A DNA stretch of 64,000 nt from JBBRXJ01 sp038248505 (lineage in GTDB: Bacteria; Bacteroidota; Bacteroidia; Bacteroidales; JBBRXJ01), in the NCBI GenBank assembly GCA_038248505.1, contig JBBRXJ010000003.1, positions 24,699-88,698 of the forward strand. Direction: 5' to 3'. The position numbers were made by a program, and so were the translations under genes. The notes under the pieces were generated by a model, which searched no databases, was not told the origin of the DNA, and worked only from the letters and a program-made list of their open reading frames with translations. Each line of letters starts with the position of its first letter. Position 1 is the first letter of the stretch. Positions 35,561 through 45,042 of this stretch are shown here, piece after piece.

Positions 35561-36991
35561 TTATTGAATTTGAGTATTTGCCATTAATCGTTTTAACCAT
35601 GCTATTGCTGTGTTGTAATCGGTAACTGCTTCGATTTGTTTGATTTCGTAATCTAATAGCTGCTGACGATTTCGTAATAAATCCGTTAATCCTACACTGG
35701 AAGCTGAATAGCTTTTTATCATAATATCAAGCGATTTATTAGCCAAAAGGCTTTGATTTTTATAGAGTTTAATTCTTCGCCCTGCATCCTGATATAATTG
35801 CAACGCTTCGTAATATTCGGTTTGTAATGAATAGGTAAATGCTTTATAGCCTTGCTCGGTTGCCAATTTCAACATGTTTGCTTCGGTTTGCATAGCATTG
35901 TATTTCTTACGATAGATAGGAAGTGTAAGCGTAACCATTGGCATAATCATATCAGTGCCATTCATGCTCGATGTGGACATATCTCTATTGTTGATTACTG
36001 AATAATTAACACCTATACCCACCATTGGGTAAGCCATTCGTGTAAGCATTTGTTTTCGGGCTTCTAATGATTGTTGTTCGAATTGCAACATACCCAGCAT
36101 GGGATTGTTGGCCAATATACTATCGGAAACAGATAAAAGAGATACGTTGAGTGTATCAGATTTTAAAGTGTCGGCGATGGTAATAACCGATTTTACAGGA
36201 CGATTTAAATAGCTGTTGAACCTTGCAATAATCGTATTTTGTTGATTTTTGAGCAAAGCATTATTATTTTCGAGTTCGCCAATTTCAATTTGAATGAGGT
36301 ATAAATCAGCTAATCCAGAACCTCCATACTGTGAGCCCATTGACGATTGAATATTTGACTGGTTATTGCTAGAATTTCCACCCATTGTATTCATGCCCAA
36401 TGAACCGGAAGAATTATTTTGAGCGGTGTTATTTGACATATTAGTGCCAGTTGTTATGGAATTGGTGTTTCCAGAAGTACCGGCCTTAAATTTAACCAAT
36501 GTAAGTCTTTCGAGGGAGCGGAGTATTTCAATATTTTTTTCGGAAATACGAATATTTTGTTGCACCTTATACATTTCGAACCAAGTACGTTGCACATCAT
36601 AATACACCTGCAATTTAGTATAACGGAACAAATCGTATTTGGCTTTTGCCATTAAACCCATTTCGTCCTTTGCATTCTTTAATACTCCAAACCACGGAAA
36701 CATTTGCATTAAACGAATATCGGCTACCTGATTGCCACTTATTAACTCCATTGGTTGAATAAATATGCCTAAACTAATTTCGGGGTCGGGCAAACTGCCC
36801 ACCTGTGGTACTTTCTGTAAAGCTGCCTGATACTCAGCGTATTTTTGCAAAACAATTGGATTGTTTTTGGCTGCAATTTGAATATAGCTTGTTAAGGAAT
36901 CAGTTTGAGAAAACAATACCATACTTTGAAATAGATAGAAATATGATATAAGAATTAAGTATATTTTACAACTATTTATCGTTTTCATCAT
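35561..36991 (-). CDS. TolC-family outer-membrane channel (CusC-like) with a low-complexity insert
   Basis: 476-aa outer-membrane efflux protein with an N-terminal signal sequence and the two internally repeated coiled-coil/barrel halves (PDPEISLGIFIQP, LVKFKAG, LQTEYYEALQLYQDAGRRIK). Residues 171-226 are an unusual Asn/Ser/Gly/Thr/Met-rich insert (TNSITTGTNMSNNTAQNNSS onward, five Met) placed where homologues go straight from KFxAG to the next helix. It works with the adaptor downstream and the pump upstream. Confidence 0.9.
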   Translation of the reverse strand: MMKTINSCKIYLILISYFYLFQSMVLFSQTDSLTSYIQIAAKNNPIVLQKYAEYQAALQKVPQVGSLPDPEISLGIFIQPMELISGNQVADIRLMQMFPWFGVLKNAKDEMGLMAKAKYDLFRYTKLQVYYDVQRTWFEMYKVQQNIRISEKNIEILRSLERLTLVKFKAGTSGNTNSITTGTNMSNNTAQNNSSGSLGMNTMGGNSSNNQSNIQSSMGSQYGGSGLADLYLIQIEIGELENNNALLKNQQNTIIARFNSYLNRPVKSVITIADTLKSDTLNVSLLSVSDSILANNPMLGMLQFEQQSLEARKQMLTRMAYPMVGIGVNYSVINNRDMSTSSMNGTDMIMPMVTLTLPIYRKKYNAMQTEANMLKLATEQGYKAFTYSLQTEYYEALQLYQDAGRRIKLYKNQSLLANKSLDIMIKSYSASSVGLTDLLRNRQQLLDYEIKQIEAVTDYNTAIAWLKRLMANTQIQ

Positions 36992-37009
36992 TTGTAGTTT
37001 TAATGAATC

Positions 37010-37232
37010 TATTTAATTTGTAGATCTTTTGAAATAGTTAAAAATTCATCAACCATATCTTTTGGAACAATTATTTTAACCAATGCTCGGTTGCTTCAGG
37101 TTGTTAAGCCCTTGCATTATAATAGAATTTTGCCTTATCTAAATAATGATACCTATTATATTGATCAGCAATATTAGCACTTACAGAATCTGTAGCTTTA
37201 ATAAATAGGTATCCAATATTTTTCTTTTCCAT
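37010..37232 (-). pseudogene. Remnant of a small gene between pump and channel
   Basis: From ATG 37232 a 42-codon frame (MEKKNIGYLFIKATDSVSAN...) stops at 37104. In another frame the sequence continues as VKIIVPKDMVDEFLTISKDL to about 37010. At least one frameshift and one stop separate the parts. No family recognised; it may have been an accessory protein of the efflux locus. The rest of the 289-nt gap holds nothing else visible. Confidence 0.4.
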
Positions 37233-37280
37233 AGTAATATCTATTACCTTGTTCTCAATTATTTCCTATATTATTATTTC

Positions 37281-40200
37281 TTATTTCAATGTATTTCTTT
37301 TCTCTCCAATGGCATTTTCCCTCCACATAGATTGAAACAAGGGTACAACAAATATTGTCATAACCTGAATAATCATACCGCCGAACATAGGAATAGCCAT
37401 TGGAATCATAATATCTGAGCCTTTTCCGTTGGAAGAAAGTACGGGCAAGAGAGCAATTACAGCAACGGCGGTTGTCATCATAGCAGGACGAACACGTTTT
37501 TTTCCAGCCATAACAACGGCTTCACGCACGGCGTATACTGTTGATGGTTTGTTTTCTTCAAATACTTGATGAATGTATGTACCCATAATAAGACCATCGT
37601 TAGTGGCAATACCAAACAGGGCAATGAACCCGACCCACACGGCCACACTCAGGTTTATGGGGTGCATTTGAAACATATCTCGTAAGTTTATTCCGGCTAC
37701 GGCGAAATTCATAAACCAATCCTGACCGTAAAGCCATAACATAATGAAACCACCAGCAAAAGCAACGAATACGCCTGAAAAGTGTATGAGTGAGGCTGTT
37801 ACCGTACGAAACTGGAAGAAAAGCAACAAGAATATCATAATAAGACTGATGGGAATAACAATTGCCAGCCTTTTGGTTGCACGAATTTGCTGTTCGTAGT
37901 TACCGGCAAATTTGTAAGATACCCCGACCGGCAGAACTATTTCACCTGAGTCAATTTTTTTCTGAATAATTTTAGCTGTTTCTTCCACAACATCAACTTC
38001 GGCTTTGCCTTCTGTTTTATCGAAAATTACATAACCAACAAGAAACGTATTTTCGCTACGAATCATTTGTGCACCTCGTGTGTAATCAATGTCGGCTATT
38101 TCGGCCAACGGAATTTGTACGCCATTCATGGCGGGGATAAGGATGCGCTTTAAATCTTCGGGATTGTCTCGAAGCTCCCTTGCATAGCGTACCCGCATTG
38201 GGAAACGTTCACGGCCTTCAACGGAATTGCTCAACACCATACCGCCAACGGCAACTTGTAATACTTCCTGAACATCGCTTACGCTCATTCCGTAGCGTGC
38301 CATTGCTTCACGGTTGAGCTTAATCTCAATGTAAGGTGCACTCACGGTACGGTCGTAAAATACGGCGGATGCTTTCACTAAAGGGACATCTTTAAGGGCT
38401 TTTTCAAATTGCATTCCAGCCTTTTCAATAGCATCTAAATCGGGACCGTACACTTTTAAGCCCATTGGCGCACGCATACCAGTTGAAAGCATTACTAAGC
38501 GGGTTTCGATAGGTTGCAACATGGGTGCAGAGGTTAAGCCTGGAATATTGGTAACTTTTACAATTTCGTTCCAAATATCGAGGGGCTTTTTAATTTGTGG
38601 TCTCCACTGGCGGAAATATTCGCCTTTGGAATCGGGAACAAGACTATCGGCATGAACAGCCCTAAACGTTTGTTTTTCGGGATTGTATGTAGTGCCTTTT
38701 TTGAATATATAATTACCGTCTTTGTCCACTTTAAATCGCATACGATGACCGTTTTCATCTAAAATATATTCTGACCGGTAATTAATCGTGTTTTCAAACA
38801 TTTGCACAGGTGCAGGGTCAAGGGCTGAATTTACACGCCCCCACTTGCCCACGGCAACCTCTACTTCAGGAATTGCAGAAAGTCGTTTGTCTAGTGTTTC
38901 AATATATTGAAGATTTTTTTCGATGCTTGAATGAGGCATACTTGTAGGCATAAGCAAAAAAGAACCTTCGTTGAGTGATGGCATAAACTCTTTGCCTGTA
39001 CCCGGAAAAGCTTTTACAGAGGCATGCCAAACGTTTGATTGCCGGAAGGTGTTCCATCCTACTTTTTCAAAACCAGAGGCAGCAAAGCCAAATATCTTAT
39101 CGAAGCCCTGCCAAACCAGTATTCCGAAAAACAAAGTAAATGCAGGGAGTAAAAGAAATTTCCATTTATTGCGTAAACTCCAGCGAATTATGGGTTCGTA
39201 GAAATGTACCATTAACATTAAAACTGCAAGGATAACAGCAATAATGCCTGTTACAAAAAGGAAGTTTACAAACGTGCTGTTGTGTGCCCCCAATGGCAAC
39301 CATTCTATAGAAAGGTAATAAAGAGCCATCAATACCGTAATGGCAATGTTGATATAGTTTGCAAACTCTTTGCGTTTTGTAGTCCAGCGGTAGTCAAGCA
39401 AATTGTTGATACCAACTCCTATTAAAGCCAATGCTGGCCAACTATGCCAAATAATGATGAACAATAAACCAACTGCAATAAGAATTCCGTTACATACTTT
39501 ACGGATTTTCTTTGTATCGAAACGAATATTAAAGAATATATGTACAAGTGTTGGTAATACTACAATACCTAAAATAAAGGCAGATAGTAAAGCAAAAGTT
39601 TTTGTATAAGCCAATGGGTGAAATAATTTGCCTTCAGCAGCCTCCAAGGCAAACACAGGCAAAAAACTGACAATGGTTGTGGCTATTGAAGTAACAACGG
39701 CAGCTCGAACCTCGGTAGTAGCAAGGTAAATTACATTCATGAGTTTTTTGCCACGTATGCCTTGGTTTTCGGGCATTTCCAAATGTCGCAAGATATTTTC
39801 TAAGTCCACAATGCCAATATCCACCATTACACCAATGGCAATAGCAATACCAGAAAGAGCTACAATATTTGCATCAACACCAAAGAAGTGCATTAATATG
39901 AAAGTCATTAACACTCCTATGGGTAATAATCCCGCAATAATAACCGAAGCCCTGAGATTAAGTACCAGTATAATAATTACAATAATACTAATAAGTATTT
40001 CGTGTGATAGTGCTGATTCAAGTGTGCCTATGGTTTCTTTAATCAAACCTGTCCTGTCGTAGAATGGAACAACAGTGACTTTTGACACAGAACCATCGGG
40101 CAAGGTTTTTTGCGGTAAGCCAGCTTCCAGTTCTTTTATTTTGTCTTTCACATTGCCAATAACCTCCATAGGGTTTGAGCCATATCGGGCAACTACCACA

Positions 40201-41111
40201 CCTCCTACAGCTTCTGAACCTGCTTTGTCAAGCCCACCCCTGCGAGTAGCAGGGCCAAACGAAGTATGGGCAAGGTCCTTAATGCGTACGGGAACGTTGT
40301 TGCGTACTGCAACGACAGATTTTTCGAGGTCATCGAGATTTTTGACATAGCCTAAGCCTCTGATAATGTATTCTACATTGTTGAGTTCAACGGTTTCAGC
40401 TCCAATATCGAGATTGCTTTTGCGAACAGCATTCATTACGTCCATTACTGAAACAGAATACGCTTTGAGGGCTTCGGGGATAATATCAACTTGATATTCT
40501 TTAATAAAACCACCGACTGAAGCTACTTCTGAAACGCCCTCGGCAGTTGAAAGTCCGTATTTAACATAAAAATCCTGAAAGGTGCGTAATTCCTGTGGAT
40601 TCCAACCGCCGTTTGGGTTGCCTGTTTTTGGGTCACGCCCTTCGAGGGTGTACCAGAATATTTGCCCCAAAGCTGTTGCATCAGGTCCTAACGTGGGCGT
40701 AACTCCGGCTGGCAATGTTCCTGTTGGTAGAGAATAAAGCTTTTCAAGTATTCGTGAACGGCTCCAATAAAATTCAATATTATCTTTGAAAATAATATAG
40801 ATAAAAGACATGCCAAACATGGAAGTGCTACGCACTGTTTTAACGCCTGGAATGCCAAGTAAAGCTGTTGTTAAAGGGTAGGTTATTTGGTCTTGAATAT
40901 CTTTAGGCGAACGCCCCATCCACTCGGTTGCCACAATCTGTTGGTTATCGCCAATATCGGGTATAGCATCAACAGGTATGGGGTCACGGGGCAATACTCC
41001 GGTACTCCAATTAAACGGTGAATATATAATTCCAAAAACCACAAAGGATATGAGAAATATAAACGTAACCAATCGGTTTTCGAGAAAATATTTTACAAGT
41101 CGGTTAAACAT
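37281..41111 (-). CDS. Heavy-metal efflux RND pump (CusA/CzcA family)
   Basis: 1276-aa inner-membrane proton-driven pump. It begins MFNRLVKYFLENRLVTFIF, with the HME-family signatures RSTSMFGMSFIYIIFKD, ALSGIAIAIGVMVDIGIVDLEN (proton relay Asp/Glu in TM4) and GIATNDGLIMGTY. MLSTGMRAPMGLKVYG and LLMPTSMPHSSIEKN correspond to the substrate-path Met-rich regions of CusA, favouring Cu(I)/Ag(I), but specificity is not proven. It is some 200 aa longer than E. coli CusA; the extra length includes a second hydrophobic block near residues 540-660. Upstream gene: HMA protein. Confidence 0.93.
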   Translation of the reverse strand: MFNRLVKYFLENRLVTFIFLISFVVFGIIYSPFNWSTGVLPRDPIPVDAIPDIGDNQQIVATEWMGRSPKDIQDQITYPLTTALLGIPGVKTVRSTSMFGMSFIYIIFKDNIEFYWSRSRILEKLYSLPTGTLPAGVTPTLGPDATALGQIFWYTLEGRDPKTGNPNGGWNPQELRTFQDFYVKYGLSTAEGVSEVASVGGFIKEYQVDIIPEALKAYSVSVMDVMNAVRKSNLDIGAETVELNNVEYIIRGLGYVKNLDDLEKSVVAVRNNVPVRIKDLAHTSFGPATRRGGLDKAGSEAVGGVVVARYGSNPMEVIGNVKDKIKELEAGLPQKTLPDGSVSKVTVVPFYDRTGLIKETIGTLESALSHEILISIIVIIILVLNLRASVIIAGLLPIGVLMTFILMHFFGVDANIVALSGIAIAIGVMVDIGIVDLENILRHLEMPENQGIRGKKLMNVIYLATTEVRAAVVTSIATTIVSFLPVFALEAAEGKLFHPLAYTKTFALLSAFILGIVVLPTLVHIFFNIRFDTKKIRKVCNGILIAVGLLFIIIWHSWPALALIGVGINNLLDYRWTTKRKEFANYINIAITVLMALYYLSIEWLPLGAHNSTFVNFLFVTGIIAVILAVLMLMVHFYEPIIRWSLRNKWKFLLLPAFTLFFGILVWQGFDKIFGFAASGFEKVGWNTFRQSNVWHASVKAFPGTGKEFMPSLNEGSFLLMPTSMPHSSIEKNLQYIETLDKRLSAIPEVEVAVGKWGRVNSALDPAPVQMFENTINYRSEYILDENGHRMRFKVDKDGNYIFKKGTTYNPEKQTFRAVHADSLVPDSKGEYFRQWRPQIKKPLDIWNEIVKVTNIPGLTSAPMLQPIETRLVMLSTGMRAPMGLKVYGPDLDAIEKAGMQFEKALKDVPLVKASAVFYDRTVSAPYIEIKLNREAMARYGMSVSDVQEVLQVAVGGMVLSNSVEGRERFPMRVRYARELRDNPEDLKRILIPAMNGVQIPLAEIADIDYTRGAQMIRSENTFLVGYVIFDKTEGKAEVDVVEETAKIIQKKIDSGEIVLPVGVSYKFAGNYEQQIRATKRLAIVIPISLIMIFLLLFFQFRTVTASLIHFSGVFVAFAGGFIMLWLYGQDWFMNFAVAGINLRDMFQMHPINLSVAVWVGFIALFGIATNDGLIMGTYIHQVFEENKPSTVYAVREAVVMAGKKRVRPAMMTTAVAVIALLPVLSSNGKGSDIMIPMAIPMFGGMIIQVMTIFVVPLFQSMWRENAIGEKRNTLK

Positions 41112-41188
41112 AATCTGTAAATATTTATCGAAAGAGTCAGTCGGGATAATTTAAATTCATACCACCTACTGACTCTTAGATTCACCTA

Positions 41189-41551
41189 TTATTTTTTTCT
41201 TTCATATTGACAGCAACCATGTAAAGCCATGTAAGCTTTATCATCGGCTTTAAACTTCTCGGTATCGTGTCCTACGATAGCAATCTTTTTTTGTACATCA
41301 TCGCTATTTACTTTTGCAGGGTCGTACACTAAGCTTAACATTTTGTTGTCTATGTTCCAATCGGCTTTTGATACACCTTCTATTTTGGCAGCTTTTTCAA
41401 TACGTGTTTTGCAAAGGCTACAATTGCCCCAAACTTTTATTGTTTCAGTTTTAGTGGCAGCCATCTTAGACATATCATGCATTTGAGCATAAGAAGTTGC
41501 GCCCATAACCATAGTTAATACGGCAGCAATAATGAATTTTATTGTTTTCAT
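41189..41551 (-). CDS. Exported HMA-domain metal-binding protein
   Basis: 120-aa protein with a signal peptide (MKTIKFIIAAVLTMVMGATS), a short Met/His-containing linker (QMHDMSKM) and one HMA domain with GNCSLCKTRIEKAA. It ends in GCCQYERKK, a second Cys pair. The HMA part is clearly related to the C-terminal domain of the adaptor at 33851-35449. A periplasmic metal carrier for the efflux pump is the natural reading. It lies 77 nt upstream of the pump gene. Confidence 0.88.
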   Translation of the reverse strand: MKTIKFIIAAVLTMVMGATSYAQMHDMSKMAATKTETIKVWGNCSLCKTRIEKAAKIEGVSKADWNIDNKMLSLVYDPAKVNSDDVQKKIAIVGHDTEKFKADDKAYMALHGCCQYERKK

Positions 41552-41647
41552 TGTTGTATGAATTAAATACTATAAAAATTGGAATAGAAATATTATAGCA
41601 CGTGAGTTGATACAACTCTCCTGCTATAAAGAGAAAGGTAAAATGAA

Positions 41648-42064
41648 TCAAATACGGAAAACACAAATGTAGGCCAAGCTCACAGCATTGGCCCAAGGCT
41701 TGTCAGGTGGACTGACTTTTGCGAAAGAAGAAAGAGAAGCTATATAAGAATAAGGAAACAGGTTTACAGGAGCAGTAAAAACCTGTACTATTTTTTTAGT
41801 TATATCGTTAATTTGAAAGACTGCAAGGTTGTAATTGCTATCAACTGAAAAATAAGCAATTTCATTTTTACAGCAGTTAGAAGAAATACCATTACTGACT
41901 GGACAAGTATTTTGATTTTTCTCCATGCCACAGCCAGCTTTTTCGCCATAAAAAGACCATTTCACGGCAACTTTATTACCGCCACAAAAATGTTCTGCGA
42001 TTGAAAGATGCATACCCGAAATGAGAATGATCGTGGCAAATACTATGGAGATTCCTTTTTTCAT
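41648..42064 (-). CDS. HYC_CC_PP-type small exported protein
   Basis: 138-aa protein with an N-terminal signal segment (MKKGISIVFATIILISGMHL) and conserved pairs: EHFCGG, AGCGMEK, CPVSNGISSNCCKNE, and a late PPDKPW. This matches the Bacteroidota family named HYC_CC_PP, found with metal-efflux genes and thought to bind metal through Cys and His. First gene of the locus; function otherwise unknown. Confidence 0.75.
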   Translation of the reverse strand: MKKGISIVFATIILISGMHLSIAEHFCGGNKVAVKWSFYGEKAGCGMEKNQNTCPVSNGISSNCCKNEIAYFSVDSNYNLAVFQINDITKKIVQVFTAPVNLFPYSYIASLSSFAKVSPPDKPWANAVSLAYICVFRI

Positions 42065-42477
42065 TTATAATTTAAACGAAATTACTAAAAAATTGTTGTG
42101 TAAATATCAAAATAATTTAGAAAAAAACATGAAAAAAATTTACTCGTTTTATTATGGAGGCCTAAAAGGCATTTACAATAGGCAATTCAGTACTTATTCA
42201 TTCGTATTTAGTCTAAAAGCTTTTGACGTTAAATTGACACAAGGCACAATAAAAGGATGATAAAAAACAGTATTATCATTAAATTTTATTTGGCTATCAA
42301 ATTAATAATACAAACGCAAAAAAACAGAAAAAAAATACTACCTTTATAAATACACTGAATACAATGAATAGAGAGTCATTTCACATAATTGTTTATCTTG
42401 ATAAGAGAAAAGAATGTGGGGTATTAAAAAAAAAATATCATAAGAATCAGTACGCAAAAAATTTAAATTTAATTATT
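42065..42477. other. Intergenic region between the metal locus and sufC
   Basis: 413 nt of AT-rich DNA between divergent genes. TACCTTTA at 42348-42355 is one mismatch from the TAnnTTTG box and could serve sufC. No sufB remnant was seen. Confidence 0.35.
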
Positions 42478-43239
42478 ATGTTACAAATAAGCAACCTTCA
42501 CGCGGCAATAGGAGAAAAAGAAATTTTAAAAGGAATAAATCTGAAGGTAAAGGCAGGCGAAATTCATGCTATTATGGGTCCCAATGGATCAGGCAAAAGT
42601 ACTTTGGCTGCAGCATTAACGGGCCGAGAAGATATTCGAATTTCTGATGGGAATGTTATTTTTAATAACAAAAATTTGTTTGAATTATCTGCAGAAGATC
42701 GCGCTCGTGAAGGATTATTTTTGAGTTTTCAATATCCGGTTGAGATTCCTGGTCTCACCATTACAAATTTTTTGCGCGCCGCATTAAATGCGAAAATGAA
42801 ATACCACGGACAATCTGAGATGAGTCCAACCGATTTTCTTAAACGAATGAAAGAAAAAAAAGAACTGGTAGGAATTGATTCACAACTAACAAATAGATCC
42901 GTTAATGAGGGTTTTTCGGGTGGGGAGAAAAAGAAAAATGAAATATTTCAAATGGCCATGCTCGAACCTTCTTTAGCTATTCTTGATGAAACTGATAGCG
43001 GGCTTGATATTGATGCATTACGTATTGTTGCAAATGGTGTAAATAAATTAAAAAACAAAGATAACGCAATCATAGTAATAACACACTATCAGCGACTTTT
43101 AGATTACATAGTACCTGACTTTGTTCACGTTTTATATAATGGTCGCATAGTAAAATCGGGTACTAAGGAATTGGCTTTTGAGCTCGAAAAGAAAGGATAC
43201 GATTGGATTATAAAAGATGAGCCATTAGTGAATGTTTGA
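42478..43239 (+). CDS. sufC: Fe-S cluster assembly ATPase SufC
   Basis: ABC-type ATPase of the SufBCD scaffold complex. The start at 42478 (MLQISNLHAAIGEKEIL) gives the standard 253 aa; the frame is open 38 codons upstream without family resemblance. Seen: Walker A MGPNGSGKST, Q-loop FLSFQYPVEIPG, signature FSGGEKKKNE, Walker B LAILDETDSGLDID and switch His in VITHY. sufD follows on the same strand after 86 nt. sufB, normally directly upstream in Bacteroidota, is missing here. Confidence 0.95.
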   Translation: MLQISNLHAAIGEKEILKGINLKVKAGEIHAIMGPNGSGKSTLAAALTGREDIRISDGNVIFNNKNLFELSAEDRAREGLFLSFQYPVEIPGLTITNFLRAALNAKMKYHGQSEMSPTDFLKRMKEKKELVGIDSQLTNRSVNEGFSGGEKKKNEIFQMAMLEPSLAILDETDSGLDIDALRIVANGVNKLKNKDNAIIVITHYQRLLDYIVPDFVHVLYNGRIVKSGTKELAFELEKKGYDWIIKDEPLVNV

Positions 43240-43325
43240 TAATTATTTCTTCATCATAGAGGAAATCTATTATTAATTTAAGAACTAGCATTAATAGGCT
43301 ACAGCAAAATGAAAACACGAATATC

Positions 43326-44672
43326 ATGTCAACAAACATAGAAAATATTAATGAAATAGTAGTTCGAGGGCTTGAAAACATTGTTCCAACAACTCTTAAA
43401 GGTTTAACGACAAAATTACAAGAGCATAAAAAACTTGCAATTGAAGCACTTCATACGAATGGCTTACCAGCTAATAAAAGTGAGAAATATAAATATGCAC
43501 AGATCCCATCTATATTAAAGAAACATTTCAATGCCCCATTAATAATCTCTGAACGACATACAGGTAAGGACTTTCGTTGCGATGTTACGCACCTCGATGC
43601 TGTTGACTTGTATCTTGTTAATGGTACATTTCAGCGTCCATTTTTTAATGATATTGCCCGTATAGGATCTTTTTTTGCAGGTAGTTTAGTTGAAGGGGCT
43701 TCAGCCTATCCGCAGATTTTTAACGAACATTTTTCTAAAATTACAGGTAGCAACGAAGAGGGCTTACTTGCAATGAATAGCCTTCTTTATAATGATGGTA
43801 TTTTTATTTATATCCCTGATGGCGTTAAAATGACTCGCCCTATACAAATTATTTCAGTTGTTAATGATGAGAGAACGATAAGCACTGCTGTAAGACATCT
43901 TATTGTAATTGGTAAAAAAAGTTCAGCTGATATAATAATTTGTGATCATAGTATGAAAGATCAAAATTATTTAATTAGCTCAGCTGCTGAAATATTTGTT
44001 GGAGAAAGTGCGCATCTAAATATTACACACCTTCAAAATATGCATGAACAAACAAGTCGCTTTAGTCATACCTTTATAAATATTGCCGATAATGCTGTTG
44101 CAAACCATCATAGTTTAGTATTAAATGCAGGTTTTACACGTTCAAATTTAGAGGCAAATTTAAATGGCTTACATGCTAAAATGAACTGCTATGGACTTGC
44201 AATTACTGCAAATCAGCAGTATGTTGACCATTATGTGTTGCTCAATCATTTGAAACCGAATGGTGAAAGTACCCAATTATACAAAGGATTGCTTGATGGC
44301 CATTCAGAACTTAGTTTTAATGGCAAAATACTGGTCGCTAAAGATGCCCAAAAAACTAATGCATATCAATCAAATCGTAATCTTTTATTAAGTAACGAGG
44401 CCAAAGCAAATACAAAACCTCAGCTTGAAATTTATGCCGATGATGTTAAATGTAGTCATGGCGCTACATTTGGTAAAGTAGACGAAAATGCTTTGTACTA
44501 TTTAAAATCACGTGGAATAGGCAAAGATGAGGCGCAAACCCTTTTAATGTTTGCCTTTGCTGATGAAGTACTGCAAACCATATCAAGCCATCCCTTAAGA
44601 GAAAGAATGGAATCGCTCGTAAATGAAAGAATACGAGGACATAAAAATTCATGCAAATGCGGTACGCTTTAA
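43326..44672 (+). CDS. sufD: Fe-S cluster assembly protein SufD
   Basis: 448-aa SufB/D-family scaffold subunit. The N-terminal helical part includes LPANKSEKYKYAQIPSILKK; the C-terminal beta-helix holds LNHLKPNGESTQLYKGLLDG, FNGKILVAKDAQKTNAYQSN and the conserved YADDVKCSHGATFGKVDENA. Absence of the SufB-type Cys ladder identifies it as SufD. Downstream sufS is not present; the next gene points the other way. Confidence 0.94.
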   Translation: MSTNIENINEIVVRGLENIVPTTLKGLTTKLQEHKKLAIEALHTNGLPANKSEKYKYAQIPSILKKHFNAPLIISERHTGKDFRCDVTHLDAVDLYLVNGTFQRPFFNDIARIGSFFAGSLVEGASAYPQIFNEHFSKITGSNEEGLLAMNSLLYNDGIFIYIPDGVKMTRPIQIISVVNDERTISTAVRHLIVIGKKSSADIIICDHSMKDQNYLISSAAEIFVGESAHLNITHLQNMHEQTSRFSHTFINIADNAVANHHSLVLNAGFTRSNLEANLNGLHAKMNCYGLAITANQQYVDHYVLLNHLKPNGESTQLYKGLLDGHSELSFNGKILVAKDAQKTNAYQSNRNLLLSNEAKANTKPQLEIYADDVKCSHGATFGKVDENALYYLKSRGIGKDEAQTLLMFAFADEVLQTISSHPLRERMESLVNERIRGHKNSCKCGTL

Positions 44673-44688
44673 AAAGTGTGTATTTTTT

Positions 44689-45042
44689 TTATTTCTTTAA
44701 TAATTCTCTTAATTTCTCTATATCACTCGAAACATGTATTGATAATGAGTGATTACTTTTTTTCGTTGTTTTAAGTATGTGATTTTTATTAACGCAAAAT
44801 CCTATTTTCTTTATGCCAGACGCTTCAAGAAATGGAATAACATAGGTAGATATCCAGTTATGTACGCTTTCATTTGCAATATAACTAAGCTCTCTACGAT
44901 CTATTAAAATATTTTTTGTTTCCTTTTTTGATACCATAGTAATCATTTTAGATACGGCATCAATGTAGTCATCATCAGACTTTATTGTATCAGAAAGCTC
45001 TAATTCTAGCATTCTATTTTCTTCACAAAATATTTTCTTCAT
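44689..45042 (-). CDS. Small protein, possibly STAS/SpoIIAA-like
   Basis: 117-aa soluble protein. The pattern of a strand (KNILIDRRELSYI), a helix (IPFLEASGIKKIGFCVNKN) and a further strand resembles STAS/SpoIIAA-like domains, but no phosphorylatable Ser motif is obvious. It may be a reader of other signals. It stands alone and converges with sufD. Confidence 0.5.
   Translation of the reverse strand: MKKIFCEENRMLELELSDTIKSDDDYIDAVSKMITMVSKKETKNILIDRRELSYIANESVHNWISTYVIPFLEASGIKKIGFCVNKNHILKTTKKSNHSLSIHVSSDIEKLRELLKK

Noticed and set aside
39739..40350. Plus-strand ORFs of up to 107 codons inside the RND pump gene
   Set aside because: Antisense shadows of a GC-richer gene; no start context or family.
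41475..41696. 73-codon minus-strand ORF between the HMA and HYC_CC_PP genes
   Set aside because: Overlaps both genes in another frame; no protein-like pattern.
42021..42260. 79-codon plus-strand ORF at the start of the HYC_CC_PP gene
   Set aside because: Overlaps the better-supported minus-strand gene and looks like AT-rich random coding.
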